Shown: positions 45,152 to 54,055 of the stretch, piece by piece | How the letters are laid out: each line of letters opens with the position of its first letter | Position numbering within the stretch: position 1 is the first letter of the stretch | DNA from: Peptococcaceae bacterium | Lineage (GTDB): Bacteria > Bacillota > Peptococcia > DRI-13 > PHAD01 | Length of the DNA: 64,000 nt | Direction of reading: 5' to 3' | NCBI GenBank assembly: GCA_024655825.1 | Contig: JANLFJ010000011.1 | Location: 1 to 64,000, forward strand | The notes under the pieces: generated by a model | Databases searched by the model: none | What the model was told of the DNA's origin: nothing | What the model saw: the letters and a program-made list of their open reading frames with translations, nothing else | Position numbers and translations under genes: made by a program

Positions 45152-45184
45152 AAATCTCCTGTTTGTACAAGCAGGAGATTTATT
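45152..45184 (+). terminator. Terminator of M23 peptidase gene
   Basis: AAATCTCCTG/CAGGAGATTT stem with a ten-base loop, followed by ATTATT, 23 bp behind the stop. Confidence 0.8.
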
Positions 45185-45235
45185 ATTGACATATGTTCAT
45201 AAACAATTTATAATTAATAATGAACATATGCCAAT
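45185..45235 (+). promoter_or_regulatory. Consensus promoter flanked by a 16-bp inverted repeat (operator)
   Basis: ATTGACATATGTTCAT (45185-45200) is complementary at 15 of 16 bases to 45220-45235. The left arm contains the -35 TTGACA (45186-45191) and the -10 TATAAT (45209-45214, 17-bp spacer) lies between the arms. A repressor bound here would block the promoter. The ATATGTTCAT half resembles ArsR-type sites, but the regulator is not in the window. Confidence 0.75.
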
Positions 45236-45288
45236 AATAAATGAGGGTTAAAACCGTAGAAACAAGCAGAAAAAGGAGGTGAAACAGG

Positions 45289-45621
45289 ATGCCGAGAGGA
45301 GACGGAACAGGTCCAATGGGGTTTGGTCCAATGACCGGTCGCGCTGCGGGCTATTGCGCCGGTTACCCTGTCCCCGGTTTTGCCAACCCCGGTTTTGGTT
45401 TTGGCGGTTTCAGCAGAGGACGTGGTTTCCGGCGCAGGAACATGTACTTTCTGACCGGAATGCCGGGCTGGGCAAGATTTGGATATAATCCCTATTACGG
45501 GGTCGGGGTTGTCCCGGCAGTCGATGAAAAAACATATTTAAAGAATCAAGCCCAGTTTGTGGAACAGGAACTCCAGCAGATAAAAAAGCGGCTGGATGAA
45601 CTGGAAAAGGAATCAGAATAA
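45289..45621 (+). CDS. DUF5320 domain-containing protein
   Basis: A 110-residue protein starting MPRGDGTGPMGFGPMTGRAA, the hallmark of DUF5320. A Gly/Phe/Arg-rich middle is followed by a C-terminal coiled coil (VEQELQQIKKRLDELEKES). Such genes often occur near NifX/NafY-like iron-molybdenum cofactor proteins and Mrp ATPases in anaerobes; none is adjacent here. Its role is unknown. A strong AAAGGAGGTG site and a consensus promoter within a palindrome suggest high but repressible expression. Confidence 0.88.
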   Translation: MPRGDGTGPMGFGPMTGRAAGYCAGYPVPGFANPGFGFGGFSRGRGFRRRNMYFLTGMPGWARFGYNPYYGVGVVPAVDEKTYLKNQAQFVEQELQQIKKRLDELEKESE

Positions 45622-45631
45622 TGAAAAAGGG

Positions 45632-45662
45632 GAGAGCAGGTAAAAAACCTGCCTCTTTTTTT
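45632..45662 (+). terminator. Terminator of DUF5320 gene
   Basis: GAGCAGGT/ACCTGCCTC stem with an AAAA loop and a run of seven T. Confidence 0.8.
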
Positions 45663-45721
45663 GCAAAAAATGGTGGAAAAACCCGGTCTATGTATTATAG
45701 AATAAATATGGTGATGCATGA

Positions 45722-47812
45722 ATGTTTAAAGAGATCATTAAAAGGGACGGGAAAATAGAAAAGTTTAAGCCGGAAAAGATTACCTGGGCTATCTTTAAAG
45801 CGGCTATGGCCTGCGGAGGCAGTGATTTTGGGCGCGCCGAGTTCCTGTGCCAGCAGGTTTTGGAACTGGCCAAAAAGAAATACGGCGACCAGAGGCCGGA
45901 TGTGGAAGGCATCCAGGACTTGGTGGAAAAAGTCCTGATTGAAAACGGCCATGCCCAGACCGCCAAAGCATATATACTGTACCGCGAGAAGAGGAAAAGC
46001 GCCCGTGAATTAAACGCGCTCATCGGGGCGACCATTGACATGTTCGCCGATTACCTGGGAGAAAGAGACTGGCAGGTCCAGGAGAACGCCAACACCCAGC
46101 GAAGCATAAACGGGTTGAATAACTATGTGCGCGAGACTTTTACCAAAAAATACTGGCTGCACGAGATCTACCCCGTGGAAGTGAGAGAGGCTCACGAGAA
46201 CGGCGACTGCCATATCCATGACCTCGGGTTTTTCGGGCCCTACTGTGCTGGATGGGACCTTCGCCAGCTTCTGGTGCATGGTTTCGGCGGTGTTGACGGC
46301 AAGGTGGAGAGCCGGCCGGCTAAGCACCTGCGCTCATTTTTAGGGCAGATTGTCAACTCCACTTTCACGACCCAGGGTGAAACGGCGGGCGCCCAGGCCT
46401 GGTCCAGCATCGACACATACTGCGCCCCGTTCATACGCTACGACGGCCTTACGTATCAACAGGTGAAGCAGTCGCTGCAGGAGTTTGTCTTCAATATCAA
46501 TGTGCCTACGCGCGTGGGCTTCCAGTGCCCGTTTTCCAATCTTACCTTTGATATAAATGTGCCGGAAACCTTGAAAGGGCAGGCTGTCATCTGCGGGGGA
46601 CAGCCAACGGGAGATGTTTATGGCGATTTCCAGGCGGAAATGGATGTTTTTAACAAGGCTTTTTGCGAGGTTATGCTGGAGGGAGACGCCAAAGGGCGGG
46701 TCTTTACCTTTCCCATTCCCACCATTAATATTACCAAGGGATTTGACTGGAACAACCCGGTGGTTGACGAGTTCATGAAAATAACCTGCAAGTATGGCAT
46801 ACCATATTTTGCTAATTATATCAATTCAGACCTTTCGCCTGATGATGCCGTCTCCATGTGTTGCCGCCTTCGCCTGAACACGAAAGAACTCCGAAAAAGG
46901 GGAGGAGGGCTTTTCGGCAGCAATCCCATGACCGGTTCCATCGGGGTTTTTACCATCAATCTGCCCCGTATAGGTTATCTTTCCTCATCGGCCAGCGAAT
47001 TTAAAACGAGGCTTTGGAAAATGGCCTGTATCGGCAAAACATCACTGGAAATAAAGAGGAAGATCATAGAAAAATTGAGCGATGACGGGTTGTACCCCTA
47101 TTCAAGCTTCTTCTTGCGAGACATTAAAGAAAGGACAGGCCAGTACTGGTACAACCACTTCAGCACCATTGGCATCGTGGGCATGAACGAGGCACTCCTC
47201 AACTTCATGGGTAAGGACATAACCACCAGCGAAGGCCAGGAGTTTGCCGTCGAAATACTGGAGTACTTGAGGGAGATTCTCGTGGAATTCCAGGAGGAAA
47301 CGGGACACGTATACAACCTGGAAGCAACACCGGCGGAAGGGACTTCCTACCGCCTGGCCCAGCTTGATAAGATGAAATACCCCGATATTATCACCGCCGG
47401 CGTAAATGTGCCATATTATACCAATTCCAGCCAGGTGCCGGTGGGGTACACCGATGACATATTCCAGGTATTGGAGCTTCAAGACAGGCTGCAGAGTCTT
47501 TATACAGGGGGCACGGTCCAGCACCTTTACCTGGGCGAAAGCATCGAAGACATCGAAACCTGCAAAAACTTGATCAAAAAAATCTTTGAGCGCTATAAGA
47601 TGCCGTATATCTCTATTACTCCCACCTTCAGCATTTGCAAGGAACATGGTTATCTAAAGGGCGAGCAGTTCAGCTGCCCCCAGTGCGGCCAGCCGGCCGA
47701 GGTCTGGTCCAGGGTAACGGGCTATTTAAGACCGGTGCAGAATTACAACAAAGGGAAGAAAGAAGAGTATTTCAACCGCAAAAAATTCAAGCTTCCCTCC
47801 ACGTTATCATGA
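45722..47812 (+). CDS. nrdD: Anaerobic ribonucleoside-triphosphate reductase
   Basis: A 696-residue glycyl radical enzyme that makes deoxynucleotides without oxygen. An ATP-cone (about 1-95, KRDGKIEKFKPEKI) is followed by the barrel domain (GDCHIHDLGFFGPYCAG). The C-terminal part has a zinc site including CPQCG and the glycyl radical loop SRVTGYLRPVQNYNKG. It needs NrdG for activation, and the nrdG ATG overlaps its stop. The ribosome site is weak (GGTGA). No NrdR box pair is obvious in the short leader. Confidence 0.96.
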   Translation: MFKEIIKRDGKIEKFKPEKITWAIFKAAMACGGSDFGRAEFLCQQVLELAKKKYGDQRPDVEGIQDLVEKVLIENGHAQTAKAYILYREKRKSARELNALIGATIDMFADYLGERDWQVQENANTQRSINGLNNYVRETFTKKYWLHEIYPVEVREAHENGDCHIHDLGFFGPYCAGWDLRQLLVHGFGGVDGKVESRPAKHLRSFLGQIVNSTFTTQGETAGAQAWSSIDTYCAPFIRYDGLTYQQVKQSLQEFVFNINVPTRVGFQCPFSNLTFDINVPETLKGQAVICGGQPTGDVYGDFQAEMDVFNKAFCEVMLEGDAKGRVFTFPIPTINITKGFDWNNPVVDEFMKITCKYGIPYFANYINSDLSPDDAVSMCCRLRLNTKELRKRGGGLFGSNPMTGSIGVFTINLPRIGYLSSSASEFKTRLWKMACIGKTSLEIKRKIIEKLSDDGLYPYSSFFLRDIKERTGQYWYNHFSTIGIVGMNEALLNFMGKDITTSEGQEFAVEILEYLREILVEFQEETGHVYNLEATPAEGTSYRLAQLDKMKYPDIITAGVNVPYYTNSSQVPVGYTDDIFQVLELQDRLQSLYTGGTVQHLYLGESIEDIETCKNLIKKIFERYKMPYISITPTFSICKEHGYLKGEQFSCPQCGQPAEVWSRVTGYLRPVQNYNKGKKEEYFNRKKFKLPSTLS

Positions 47813-48513
47813 AAATAGCGGGCCTTGAAAGGAATTCATTTGTGGATTACCCCGGAAAGATTGCGGCCGTTGTGTTTGCTCCCGGATGCAATCTTGGTTG
47901 TTATTACTGCCACAACCGCGTCCTGCTGTCGGCGGAAGGAACCCGCAGTCTCATACCGGTAGGGGAAGTGCTTGCCTTTCTCGAAGAACGGAAAGGTTTC
48001 CTGGACGCCGTCGTGATCAGCGGCGGAGAGCCGACCCTGCAGGACGGCCTGGAAGGATTCGCCTCGGCCGTTAAAAAAATGGGGTACCTGGTGAAGCTGG
48101 ATACAAACGGCACTAACCCGCGGGTGCTGGAAGAACTTATGGGGAAGGGGCTGCTGGACTATGTCGCCATGGATATAAAGGCGCCCTTTTCCAAGTACGA
48201 GGAAATATGCGGGACCGGCGCTTACCTGGAGGAGATCCAAAAAAGCATTGCCTTGCTGCTGGAAACAGACAAGGGGGACTACGAGTTCAGAACAACGATG
48301 GTCCCCGACCTGGATGAGGACGATGTGGAGTCTATCGCTGCAGAGATTGCGGGAGCGAAACTCTATGTCCTGCAGCAGTACCGGCCGCCGGATACGCCGG
48401 GCGGGAAAAGAACTCCCGGGGCTTGGCCCCGGCCGCACAGCGCCGAATATATCCGGCGGGCTGCCGGGAAGGCTGCCAGGCTGGTAAAAAAATGCATCAC
48501 GAGAGGTATATGA
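47809..48513 (+). CDS. nrdG: Anaerobic ribonucleotide reductase activating protein (radical SAM)
   Basis: About 234 residues from the ATG at 47809, which overlaps the nrdD stop. The start KIAGLERNSFVDYPGKIAAV and the cluster motif CNLGCYYCHN (C-x3-C-x2-C), followed by VISGGEPTLQ, show a radical SAM activase. It uses AdoMet to form the glycyl radical on NrdD. A longer frame upstream (from 47635) lies within nrdD and is not used. Expression is by translational coupling, as no ribosome site is seen. Confidence 0.93.
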   Translation: MKIAGLERNSFVDYPGKIAAVVFAPGCNLGCYYCHNRVLLSAEGTRSLIPVGEVLAFLEERKGFLDAVVISGGEPTLQDGLEGFASAVKKMGYLVKLDTNGTNPRVLEELMGKGLLDYVAMDIKAPFSKYEEICGTGAYLEEIQKSIALLLETDKGDYEFRTTMVPDLDEDDVESIAAEIAGAKLYVLQQYRPPDTPGGKRTPGAWPRPHSAEYIRRAAGKAARLVKKCITRGI

Positions 48514-48530
48514 TGTAAAGATCAAGCAAG

Positions 48531-48580
48531 AAAAGCTGTGCCGTTTCTGACTTGCAAGTCAAAACCAGCACAGCTTTTTG
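48531..48580 (+). terminator. Terminator of nrdDG
   Basis: AAAAGCTGTGC and its complement enclose a smaller GACTTGCAAGTC hairpin; TTTTTG follows. Confidence 0.8.
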
Positions 48581-48705
48581 TCTGAGAATAAATAAATAAG
48601 CAGGTGAAGTACTTTAAAAAATTGAAAAAAGCGTATATAATAAAAGTGGCTGAGCCAATCAGCCATTAGGACACTAAATCTAATTTATCAGAAAGGAGAA
48701 TCTGT

Positions 48706-49509
48706 ATGGTGTTTGTTGACTCTCACACCCACCTTACGGAAGTCACATTCGAAAACCTGGAGTGGATGTACCTGGTAGGCATCAGGGAAGTGGTGGCTCC
48801 GGCGCAGCTTGTGGCCACGCAGCGCGTTTCCTGCAAAACGATCAAGGACGTGTGGGACCACCAGCTGGGGATGCAGACGGGCAGGGCGGCAAGCAACCTT
48901 ATTAAGGTCTACACGATGATTTCCATCAGCATGGTCAGCATGCCGGCTGAAGACCCGCAAGAGCTGTACGAGGCAATGCCCGGCTATTTGAAAATGCCCC
49001 AGGTGGTGGCGGTAGGAGAGATCGGTTTTGAGCCGGCTTCTAAATCCTGCCCGGACTTAGGTTTCCAGGAGGAAGTGGTGAGGAACCAGGTCATGATTGC
49101 CAGGGATGCTTCCGTGCCGGTAGACTTTCATGTCCCGCACCCGCCGGATAAGAAGAAAATGTTCACGGAAAAGACGCTGAAGATATGCCAGGAGATAGGA
49201 ATCCCTTTTTCCAGGGTGATCATCGACCACTGCTCTGAAGCGAATATCGAAATGGTGCTGGAGGCGGGCGCAGCGGCAGCCATTTCCGTGCAGCCCTGGC
49301 GAGGCCTGACCCCGGAAATTGCCGCTGACCTTGTAATTAAATACGGACCAGAACGGGTCATGTTGAACAGCGACTGCGGGACAAACCTATCGGATCCTTG
49401 TGCCGTGGCCAAAGCGGCCTTTGCCCTGAAGAAAAAAGGCGCGGCGGATGAAATAATAGATAAGGTGTGCAGGGCCAACTGCAAAAAAATACTGAATCTT
49501 CCGGACTGA
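48706..49509 (+). CDS. TatD-like metal-dependent hydrolase
   Basis: A 267-residue amidohydrolase-fold protein. The metal motif DSHTHL is at residues 5-10, a second-shell GEIGFEP near 105, DFHVPHPP near 145, VIIDHCSEANIEM near 175 and LNSDCGTN near 225. This is the TatD/PHP-related barrel, but the protein lacks the usual TatD ending and is closer to uncharacterised TatD paralogues of anaerobes. It opens an operon with redox, PrpD and lactonase-like genes, so its substrate is probably a small metabolite rather than DNA. An AAGGAGA site precedes the ATG. Confidence 0.8.
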   Translation: MVFVDSHTHLTEVTFENLEWMYLVGIREVVAPAQLVATQRVSCKTIKDVWDHQLGMQTGRAASNLIKVYTMISISMVSMPAEDPQELYEAMPGYLKMPQVVAVGEIGFEPASKSCPDLGFQEEVVRNQVMIARDASVPVDFHVPHPPDKKKMFTEKTLKICQEIGIPFSRVIIDHCSEANIEMVLEAGAAAAISVQPWRGLTPEIAADLVIKYGPERVMLNSDCGTNLSDPCAVAKAAFALKKKGAADEIIDKVCRANCKKILNLPD

Positions 49510-49525
49510 TTGGGGATGATAAACG

Positions 49526-51013
49526 ATGCTGGAGGTAAAAGGAAGTTACGACGTTATTGTTATCGGCGGAGGCATAGCAGGCGCCGCAGCGCTCAGGGAG
49601 CTTTCCAAGTATAAGCTGTCTATGGCCATGCTGGAAAAGGAAGCCGAGGTTTGCTTCGGGCAGACCAAGGGAACACACGGCGTGATCCACTGCGGGTTCC
49701 CTGGCTTTCGCTCCGTTACCCCGCTGCGGAACATCGGCGAGATCAAGGGCAGTATCATGATGGAGGAGCTGTGCCGGCAGCTTGATGTCCCCTATAAGCG
49801 GGTAGGAAAACTGTTTGTTGCTTTTGATGATGAAGATATATCCATCCTGAGGGAATATGAGTACAATGCCAAAAGAAACGGGGTGCAGGGCGTCGAATTT
49901 ATCGCTGACAGGGACAGGATCCGGCAAATGGAACCAAACATCTCCCCGGAGATAATTGCCGCCCTGTATACTCCCACTACTGCGGTAACCAGCCCTTGGG
50001 GACTTGTTCACGGGCTGGTGGAAAACGCTCTTGACAACGGGGCTCATCTTTTTGTCGATACCGAAGTGCAGGCCGTTGAAACCCTGTCCGGTGGGGATAT
50101 GCTGCTGAGGACTGGGAACGGGATTTTCCAGGCCAGGTATGTGATCAATGCAGCGGGCCTTTACGCGGACAAGGTTGCCAACATGGCGGGCGACTTCAGT
50201 TTCAAAATAAGCGGCACCAGGCAGCAGAGAATCATCATGGATAAGAAAGCGGAAGGCATAGTCAGGCATTTTGTGCGAGACCTTAGAAAAAGCGGTGACG
50301 GCGGCGACTTTGTATCGCCTACTGTTTACGGCGACATCATGGTCGGGTCGAAAGTGGAAACGATTGAAGAACTGGGGGATAACAGAACAACCAGGGAAGG
50401 ACTGGAGGAGTGGGTGATCCCGCGTTATCTGAGGCTGGTTCCCTCCCTGTCTCCTTCCATGTCGATTAAACCATTTGGCGGTTTTATCCCGAAAGCGGGG
50501 AACGACTATCACATCAAACCGGCGCCCGGCAATCACAGGTTTATCAACATGGTTTTGGGAGCGCAGGGTCTGACGGCCTCGCCGGCGATGGGAGAATACG
50601 TCGTCCAGGTGGTCCTTTCCTCCGTCGGGCTCAACCTGGAATTGAAAAAGGATTTTAACCCTTACCGGAAAGGCATTCCGCACATTTGTGAAATGGACGA
50701 TGAAGAAAAGGTGAAACTCCTGGCCAAGGACCCGAGATACGGGCATATCGTCTGCCGCTGCGAATACGTTTCGGAAGGGGAAATTGTGGAAGCGATAAGA
50801 AGGGGAGCCAGGACGCGCGACGGGGTCAAGTTCAGGACGCGTTCGGGAATGGGCAGGTGCCAGGGCGGATTTTGCGGGCCGCGGGTCTTGAAAATACTGA
50901 GCAGGGAACTGGGAATACCGTTGGAGCAGGTGACTCGCAGGGGCAAGGGCTCGGTCGAAGTCCCGTACAGGCTTAAAGAGCTGTTAATCGACGAGGGGAA
51001 GGGTGACGCCTGA
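49526..51013 (+). CDS. FAD-dependent dehydrogenase with C-terminal BFD-like [2Fe-2S] domain (GlpA-like)
   Basis: A 495-residue protein. The N-terminal FAD fold is YDVIVIGGGIAGAAALRELS, followed by a DAO/glycerol-3-phosphate dehydrogenase-like body (GTHGVIHCGF, YVINAAGLYADKVANMAG). The C-terminal part has four Cys in VCRCEYVSEGEI and GRCQGGFCGP, the BFD-like fold also present in GlpA. It probably oxidises a 2-hydroxy or similar acid together with the next two gene products. The stop overlaps the next start, so the subunits are coupled. Confidence 0.85.
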   Translation: MLEVKGSYDVIVIGGGIAGAAALRELSKYKLSMAMLEKEAEVCFGQTKGTHGVIHCGFPGFRSVTPLRNIGEIKGSIMMEELCRQLDVPYKRVGKLFVAFDDEDISILREYEYNAKRNGVQGVEFIADRDRIRQMEPNISPEIIAALYTPTTAVTSPWGLVHGLVENALDNGAHLFVDTEVQAVETLSGGDMLLRTGNGIFQARYVINAAGLYADKVANMAGDFSFKISGTRQQRIIMDKKAEGIVRHFVRDLRKSGDGGDFVSPTVYGDIMVGSKVETIEELGDNRTTREGLEEWVIPRYLRLVPSLSPSMSIKPFGGFIPKAGNDYHIKPAPGNHRFINMVLGAQGLTASPAMGEYVVQVVLSSVGLNLELKKDFNPYRKGIPHICEMDDEEKVKLLAKDPRYGHIVCRCEYVSEGEIVEAIRRGARTRDGVKFRTRSGMGRCQGGFCGPRVLKILSRELGIPLEQVTRRGKGSVEVPYRLKELLIDEGKGDA

Positions 51014-52269
51014 TGAGTGGGATAATCAGCAAACCGGTGGATATAGCGGTGATTGGAGGAGGACCTGGGGGCATCGGGGCGGCTATCAGGGCCAGGGAAG
51101 AAGGAGCCGAAAGGGTTGTCCTTCTGGAACGTTCCGAAGAACTGGGCGGAATGCTGACGCAGTGCATTCACAACGGGTTTGGCTTGCATTATTTCAAAGA
51201 GGAGCTGTCCGGACCCGCTTATATTTATAAACAATTAAAGAAACTTGAAACTTCGGGTGTGGAAGTGATGACCCGAACCATGGCCATAGAACTGGCGGGA
51301 ACGAAAATCAAGGCCCTGGCGGAAAACGCGGTGGTAAACATTGAGGCGAAGGCCGTGATTTTGTGCATGGGCTGCCGTGAACGGGCCAGGGGCAGCATAA
51401 GGATACCGGGCCACAGGCCGGCTGGAGTGTTTACGGCTGGGACGGCTCAGCGGCTGATCAATATTGATGGTTACCTGCCGGGTAAAAAGGTCGTCATCCT
51501 GGGGTCGGGCGATATAGGCATGATCATGGCGCGCCGCCTGACCCTGGAGGGGGCGGAAGTCGTCTGCCTGGTTGAATTGCTGCCGTTTATCGGCGGGTTG
51601 ATCAGGAACGAGGTGCAGTGTCTCCAAGATTTCAACATTCCGGTGTATACAAGCCACACCGTCAGCAACATAATCGGTAAGGACAGGGTGGAAAAAATAG
51701 TGATAACCGAGGTTGACAGGCAGAACAGGCCTGTTCCCGGGACGGAAAAGGAGTTTGAAGCCGATACGCTGCTTTTGTCCATCGGCTTGATCCCCGAAAA
51801 CGAGCTTTCTTCGATGGCCGGGGTGGAGTTGAATCTCCTCACGGGCGGGTCGGTGGTGGATAACCTGTGGCAAACAAGCGTTGCTGGTATTTTTGCCGGC
51901 GGCAATGTTGTCCATGTTCATGATTTGGCCGATTATGTTACTGAATCGGCCGAAATGGCGGCTTCCAATGCTGTCAGGCGCATTGAGGGAAGGTTAAAAA
52001 CTGAAAAGAATGTGCCGGTCAGAGCGGGGCAGAACATCCGCTATGTGGTGCCCAACAGGATTGTGAGCAATGACCCGGTGAGTTTTTACCTGCGCGTGTC
52101 CTGGCCGCTGGAAGAGGCTACCGTACACATCGGCGGCCTATACCGGAAAAAGTTTCCTTTCGTAAGGCCCAGCGAGCAAATCAGGATAGATGTTCCGGCG
52201 GAAAAGCTCAAGAATACCGGGGAGGAAATAGTTGTAAGCTGCGAGGGGAAGGAGGCTGTGGCCAGGTGA
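51013..52269 (+). CDS. FAD/NAD(P)-binding oxidoreductase subunit
   Basis: A 418-residue pyridine-nucleotide-disulfide reductase-like flavoprotein. It has an FAD motif (VDIAVIGGGPGGIGAAIRA), a Cys in GGMLTQCIHNGFG that may be redox-active, and a second nucleotide fold (KKVVILGSGDIGMIMARRL). In the three-gene sets of Thermotoga and clostridia this protein accompanies a GlpA-like dehydrogenase and a DUF1667 protein. It is coupled to both neighbours (1-bp and 4-bp overlaps). Electron acceptor unknown, perhaps NAD+ or a quinone-free carrier. Confidence 0.85.
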   Translation: MSGIISKPVDIAVIGGGPGGIGAAIRAREEGAERVVLLERSEELGGMLTQCIHNGFGLHYFKEELSGPAYIYKQLKKLETSGVEVMTRTMAIELAGTKIKALAENAVVNIEAKAVILCMGCRERARGSIRIPGHRPAGVFTAGTAQRLINIDGYLPGKKVVILGSGDIGMIMARRLTLEGAEVVCLVELLPFIGGLIRNEVQCLQDFNIPVYTSHTVSNIIGKDRVEKIVITEVDRQNRPVPGTEKEFEADTLLLSIGLIPENELSSMAGVELNLLTGGSVVDNLWQTSVAGIFAGGNVVHVHDLADYVTESAEMAASNAVRRIEGRLKTEKNVPVRAGQNIRYVVPNRIVSNDPVSFYLRVSWPLEEATVHIGGLYRKKFPFVRPSEQIRIDVPAEKLKNTGEEIVVSCEGKEAVAR

Positions 52270-52646
52270 GCGTGACGAAAGAGGTTGTTTGCTTGCAGTG
52301 CCCTTTCGCCTGCAAGGTCTTGGTGGAAATAAACAACAGCAGCAGGAACGAAATTGTGTCCATTTCCAATCACAAGTGCCCGCGGGGAGAAACATATGCC
52401 CGGCAGGAGGTAATCAGCCCGGTCCGGGTGCTTACCACAACCGTGAGGATTTTGAGCCGGGACAGCGACCACCCGCTGATGCCGGTGCAAACCGCGGGGC
52501 CCATTCCCAAAGAACTGTTGGGCAAGGCCATGAAAGAGCTGTCCAGGGTTGTTTTGAAGCCCCCGGTCAGGTACGGCGACACTGTTGTTTCCAATATCCT
52601 GAGGACAGGCGTTGATGTGAAGGCAACCTTTGAAGTGTTGGAGTAA
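52266..52646 (+). CDS. DUF1667 domain-containing protein
   Basis: A 126-residue protein. Four Cys sit in VCLQCPFACKV and NHKCPRGE and may hold an iron-sulfur cluster or zinc. The body ends with VKPP-like LKPPVRYGDTVVSNIL, then a short tail. DUF1667 proteins are small partners of GlpA-like and NADH-oxidase-like flavoproteins. It starts within the last codons of the preceding gene. No catalytic residues are known. Confidence 0.88.
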   Translation: MSVTKEVVCLQCPFACKVLVEINNSSRNEIVSISNHKCPRGETYARQEVISPVRVLTTTVRILSRDSDHPLMPVQTAGPIPKELLGKAMKELSRVVLKPPVRYGDTVVSNILRTGVDVKATFEVLE

Positions 52647-52664
52647 TAAAGGGGGCGGTATTAG

Positions 52665-54026
52665 ATGGATATGACCGGGGATCTTTCCAGGCACTTGGAG
52701 GCCGTCAGTTATGAGAAACTGCCCGGAGAGCTGGTGGAGACCACTAAAAAATTCATCATGGACACGATCGGTGTTGGCCTGGCCGGTATTAACGCCCCAG
52801 GCTGCGAGGAGATGACCGCGATACTGGCCGGCCACGGCGGCAGGCAGGAAGCAGCCGTTATCGGCAAAGGCATAAAACTCCCCTCGCCGGCAGCAGCCTT
52901 CCTTAACAGCCTGTATTGTCACGCGCTGGATTTCGACGATACGTTTGACGACTCGGCCATGCATTGTTATGTAAATGTCCTTCCGCCCGCCATGGCCCTG
53001 GCTGAAGCCGAAAGGGGGGTGCACGGCCGGGAATTTATCGCGGCCATAGCGGCGGGGGTGGATTTGTGTGCGAGGCTTGGTGCGGCCATAACTACACCCT
53101 TAAGCTGGATCAGGACAGCGACCTGCGGTTCATTTGCCGCAGCCGCCTCGGCCGCCAAGGTTTTAAAACTGGACGACGAGGGCATCCAGAATGCGCTGGG
53201 TATTGTCTACAGCCAGACTGCAGGCAATGCCCAGGCCTTGATTGACGGGGGGCTGACCAAACGGATGCAGCCGGCGTTTTCCACCAGGGCGGGCGTGCTG
53301 TCGGCTCTGATGGCCAGGAAAGGGATAACGGGAGCGCAGGAAGTGTTTGAAGGGCGGTACGGGTTTTATAATCTTTATGAACGGGGAGAATATGTGCGCG
53401 AGAATGTGTACAAAGGACTGGGAAAGGATTTTTACGGGATGAGGTTGAGCATAAAACCATACCCGTCCTGCCGGATGACCCACTCTTCCATTGATGCCGC
53501 TCTCAAGGCAAAGGAAAAGCACGGCTTCTCATTTGAAGAAATCGAAAAGGTGGAGGTCCGTGTTTCCAAGATGTGCCGGGAGATGGTGGGAGAGCCGTTC
53601 AAGGTCAGGGAAAACCCGCAGGTGGATGCCCAGTTCAGTATTCCTTACACGGTGGGTGTCGCTCTGAAATATGGAGAACCATTTATTCACGATTTTGATG
53701 AACAGGCGGTGCGCGAAAGGGAAAGGATTGACGCTGCGGGGAAGGTCGATGTTTTTGCCGATGAAAAAATAGAGGTCAGGGATTTAAAACCCGCCGCGAT
53801 CAAAGTTGTTTTAAAAAATGGAAAAATTCTGCAGGAAAGAGCGGAATACCCGAAAGGCCATCCCCAAAACCCCATGAGTTGGGACGACTGCATCACCAAG
53901 TTCAAGAAGTGTGTTTCCCGGTGCGAAAAAGAGTACAGGCCGGAAAAGATAAACGAGATGATTGAATTCATCATGAATATTGAAAAATTTGAAGACGTGG
54001 GAGCGTGTATCGGGGTTCTGTTCTAG
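52665..54026 (+). CDS. MmgE/PrpD family protein
   Basis: A 453-residue member of the family that includes 2-methylcitrate dehydratase, cis-aconitate decarboxylase and iminodisuccinate epimerase. Recognisable are TIGVGLAGI, the HALDFDDTFDDSAMHC segment with active-site Asp/His, FSTRAGVLSALMARKG and IKPYPSCRMTHSSIDA. The family does dehydration, decarboxylation or epimerisation of small carboxylic acids. Nearby FAD dehydrogenase genes suggest that it handles a hydroxy acid. A GGGGGCGG site precedes the ATG. Confidence 0.88.
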   Translation: MDMTGDLSRHLEAVSYEKLPGELVETTKKFIMDTIGVGLAGINAPGCEEMTAILAGHGGRQEAAVIGKGIKLPSPAAAFLNSLYCHALDFDDTFDDSAMHCYVNVLPPAMALAEAERGVHGREFIAAIAAGVDLCARLGAAITTPLSWIRTATCGSFAAAASAAKVLKLDDEGIQNALGIVYSQTAGNAQALIDGGLTKRMQPAFSTRAGVLSALMARKGITGAQEVFEGRYGFYNLYERGEYVRENVYKGLGKDFYGMRLSIKPYPSCRMTHSSIDAALKAKEKHGFSFEEIEKVEVRVSKMCREMVGEPFKVRENPQVDAQFSIPYTVGVALKYGEPFIHDFDEQAVRERERIDAAGKVDVFADEKIEVRDLKPAAIKVVLKNGKILQERAEYPKGHPQNPMSWDDCITKFKKCVSRCEKEYRPEKINEMIEFIMNIEKFEDVGACIGVLF

Positions 54027-54055
54027 TGAGTTTGATAAAACGAGGGGGTATCGAA

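Noticed and set aside
49358-50746. 462-codon minus-strand frame over the GlpA-like gene
   Set aside because: The sense strand encodes a full FAD dehydrogenase with cofactor motifs; the antisense product has no recognisable domain.
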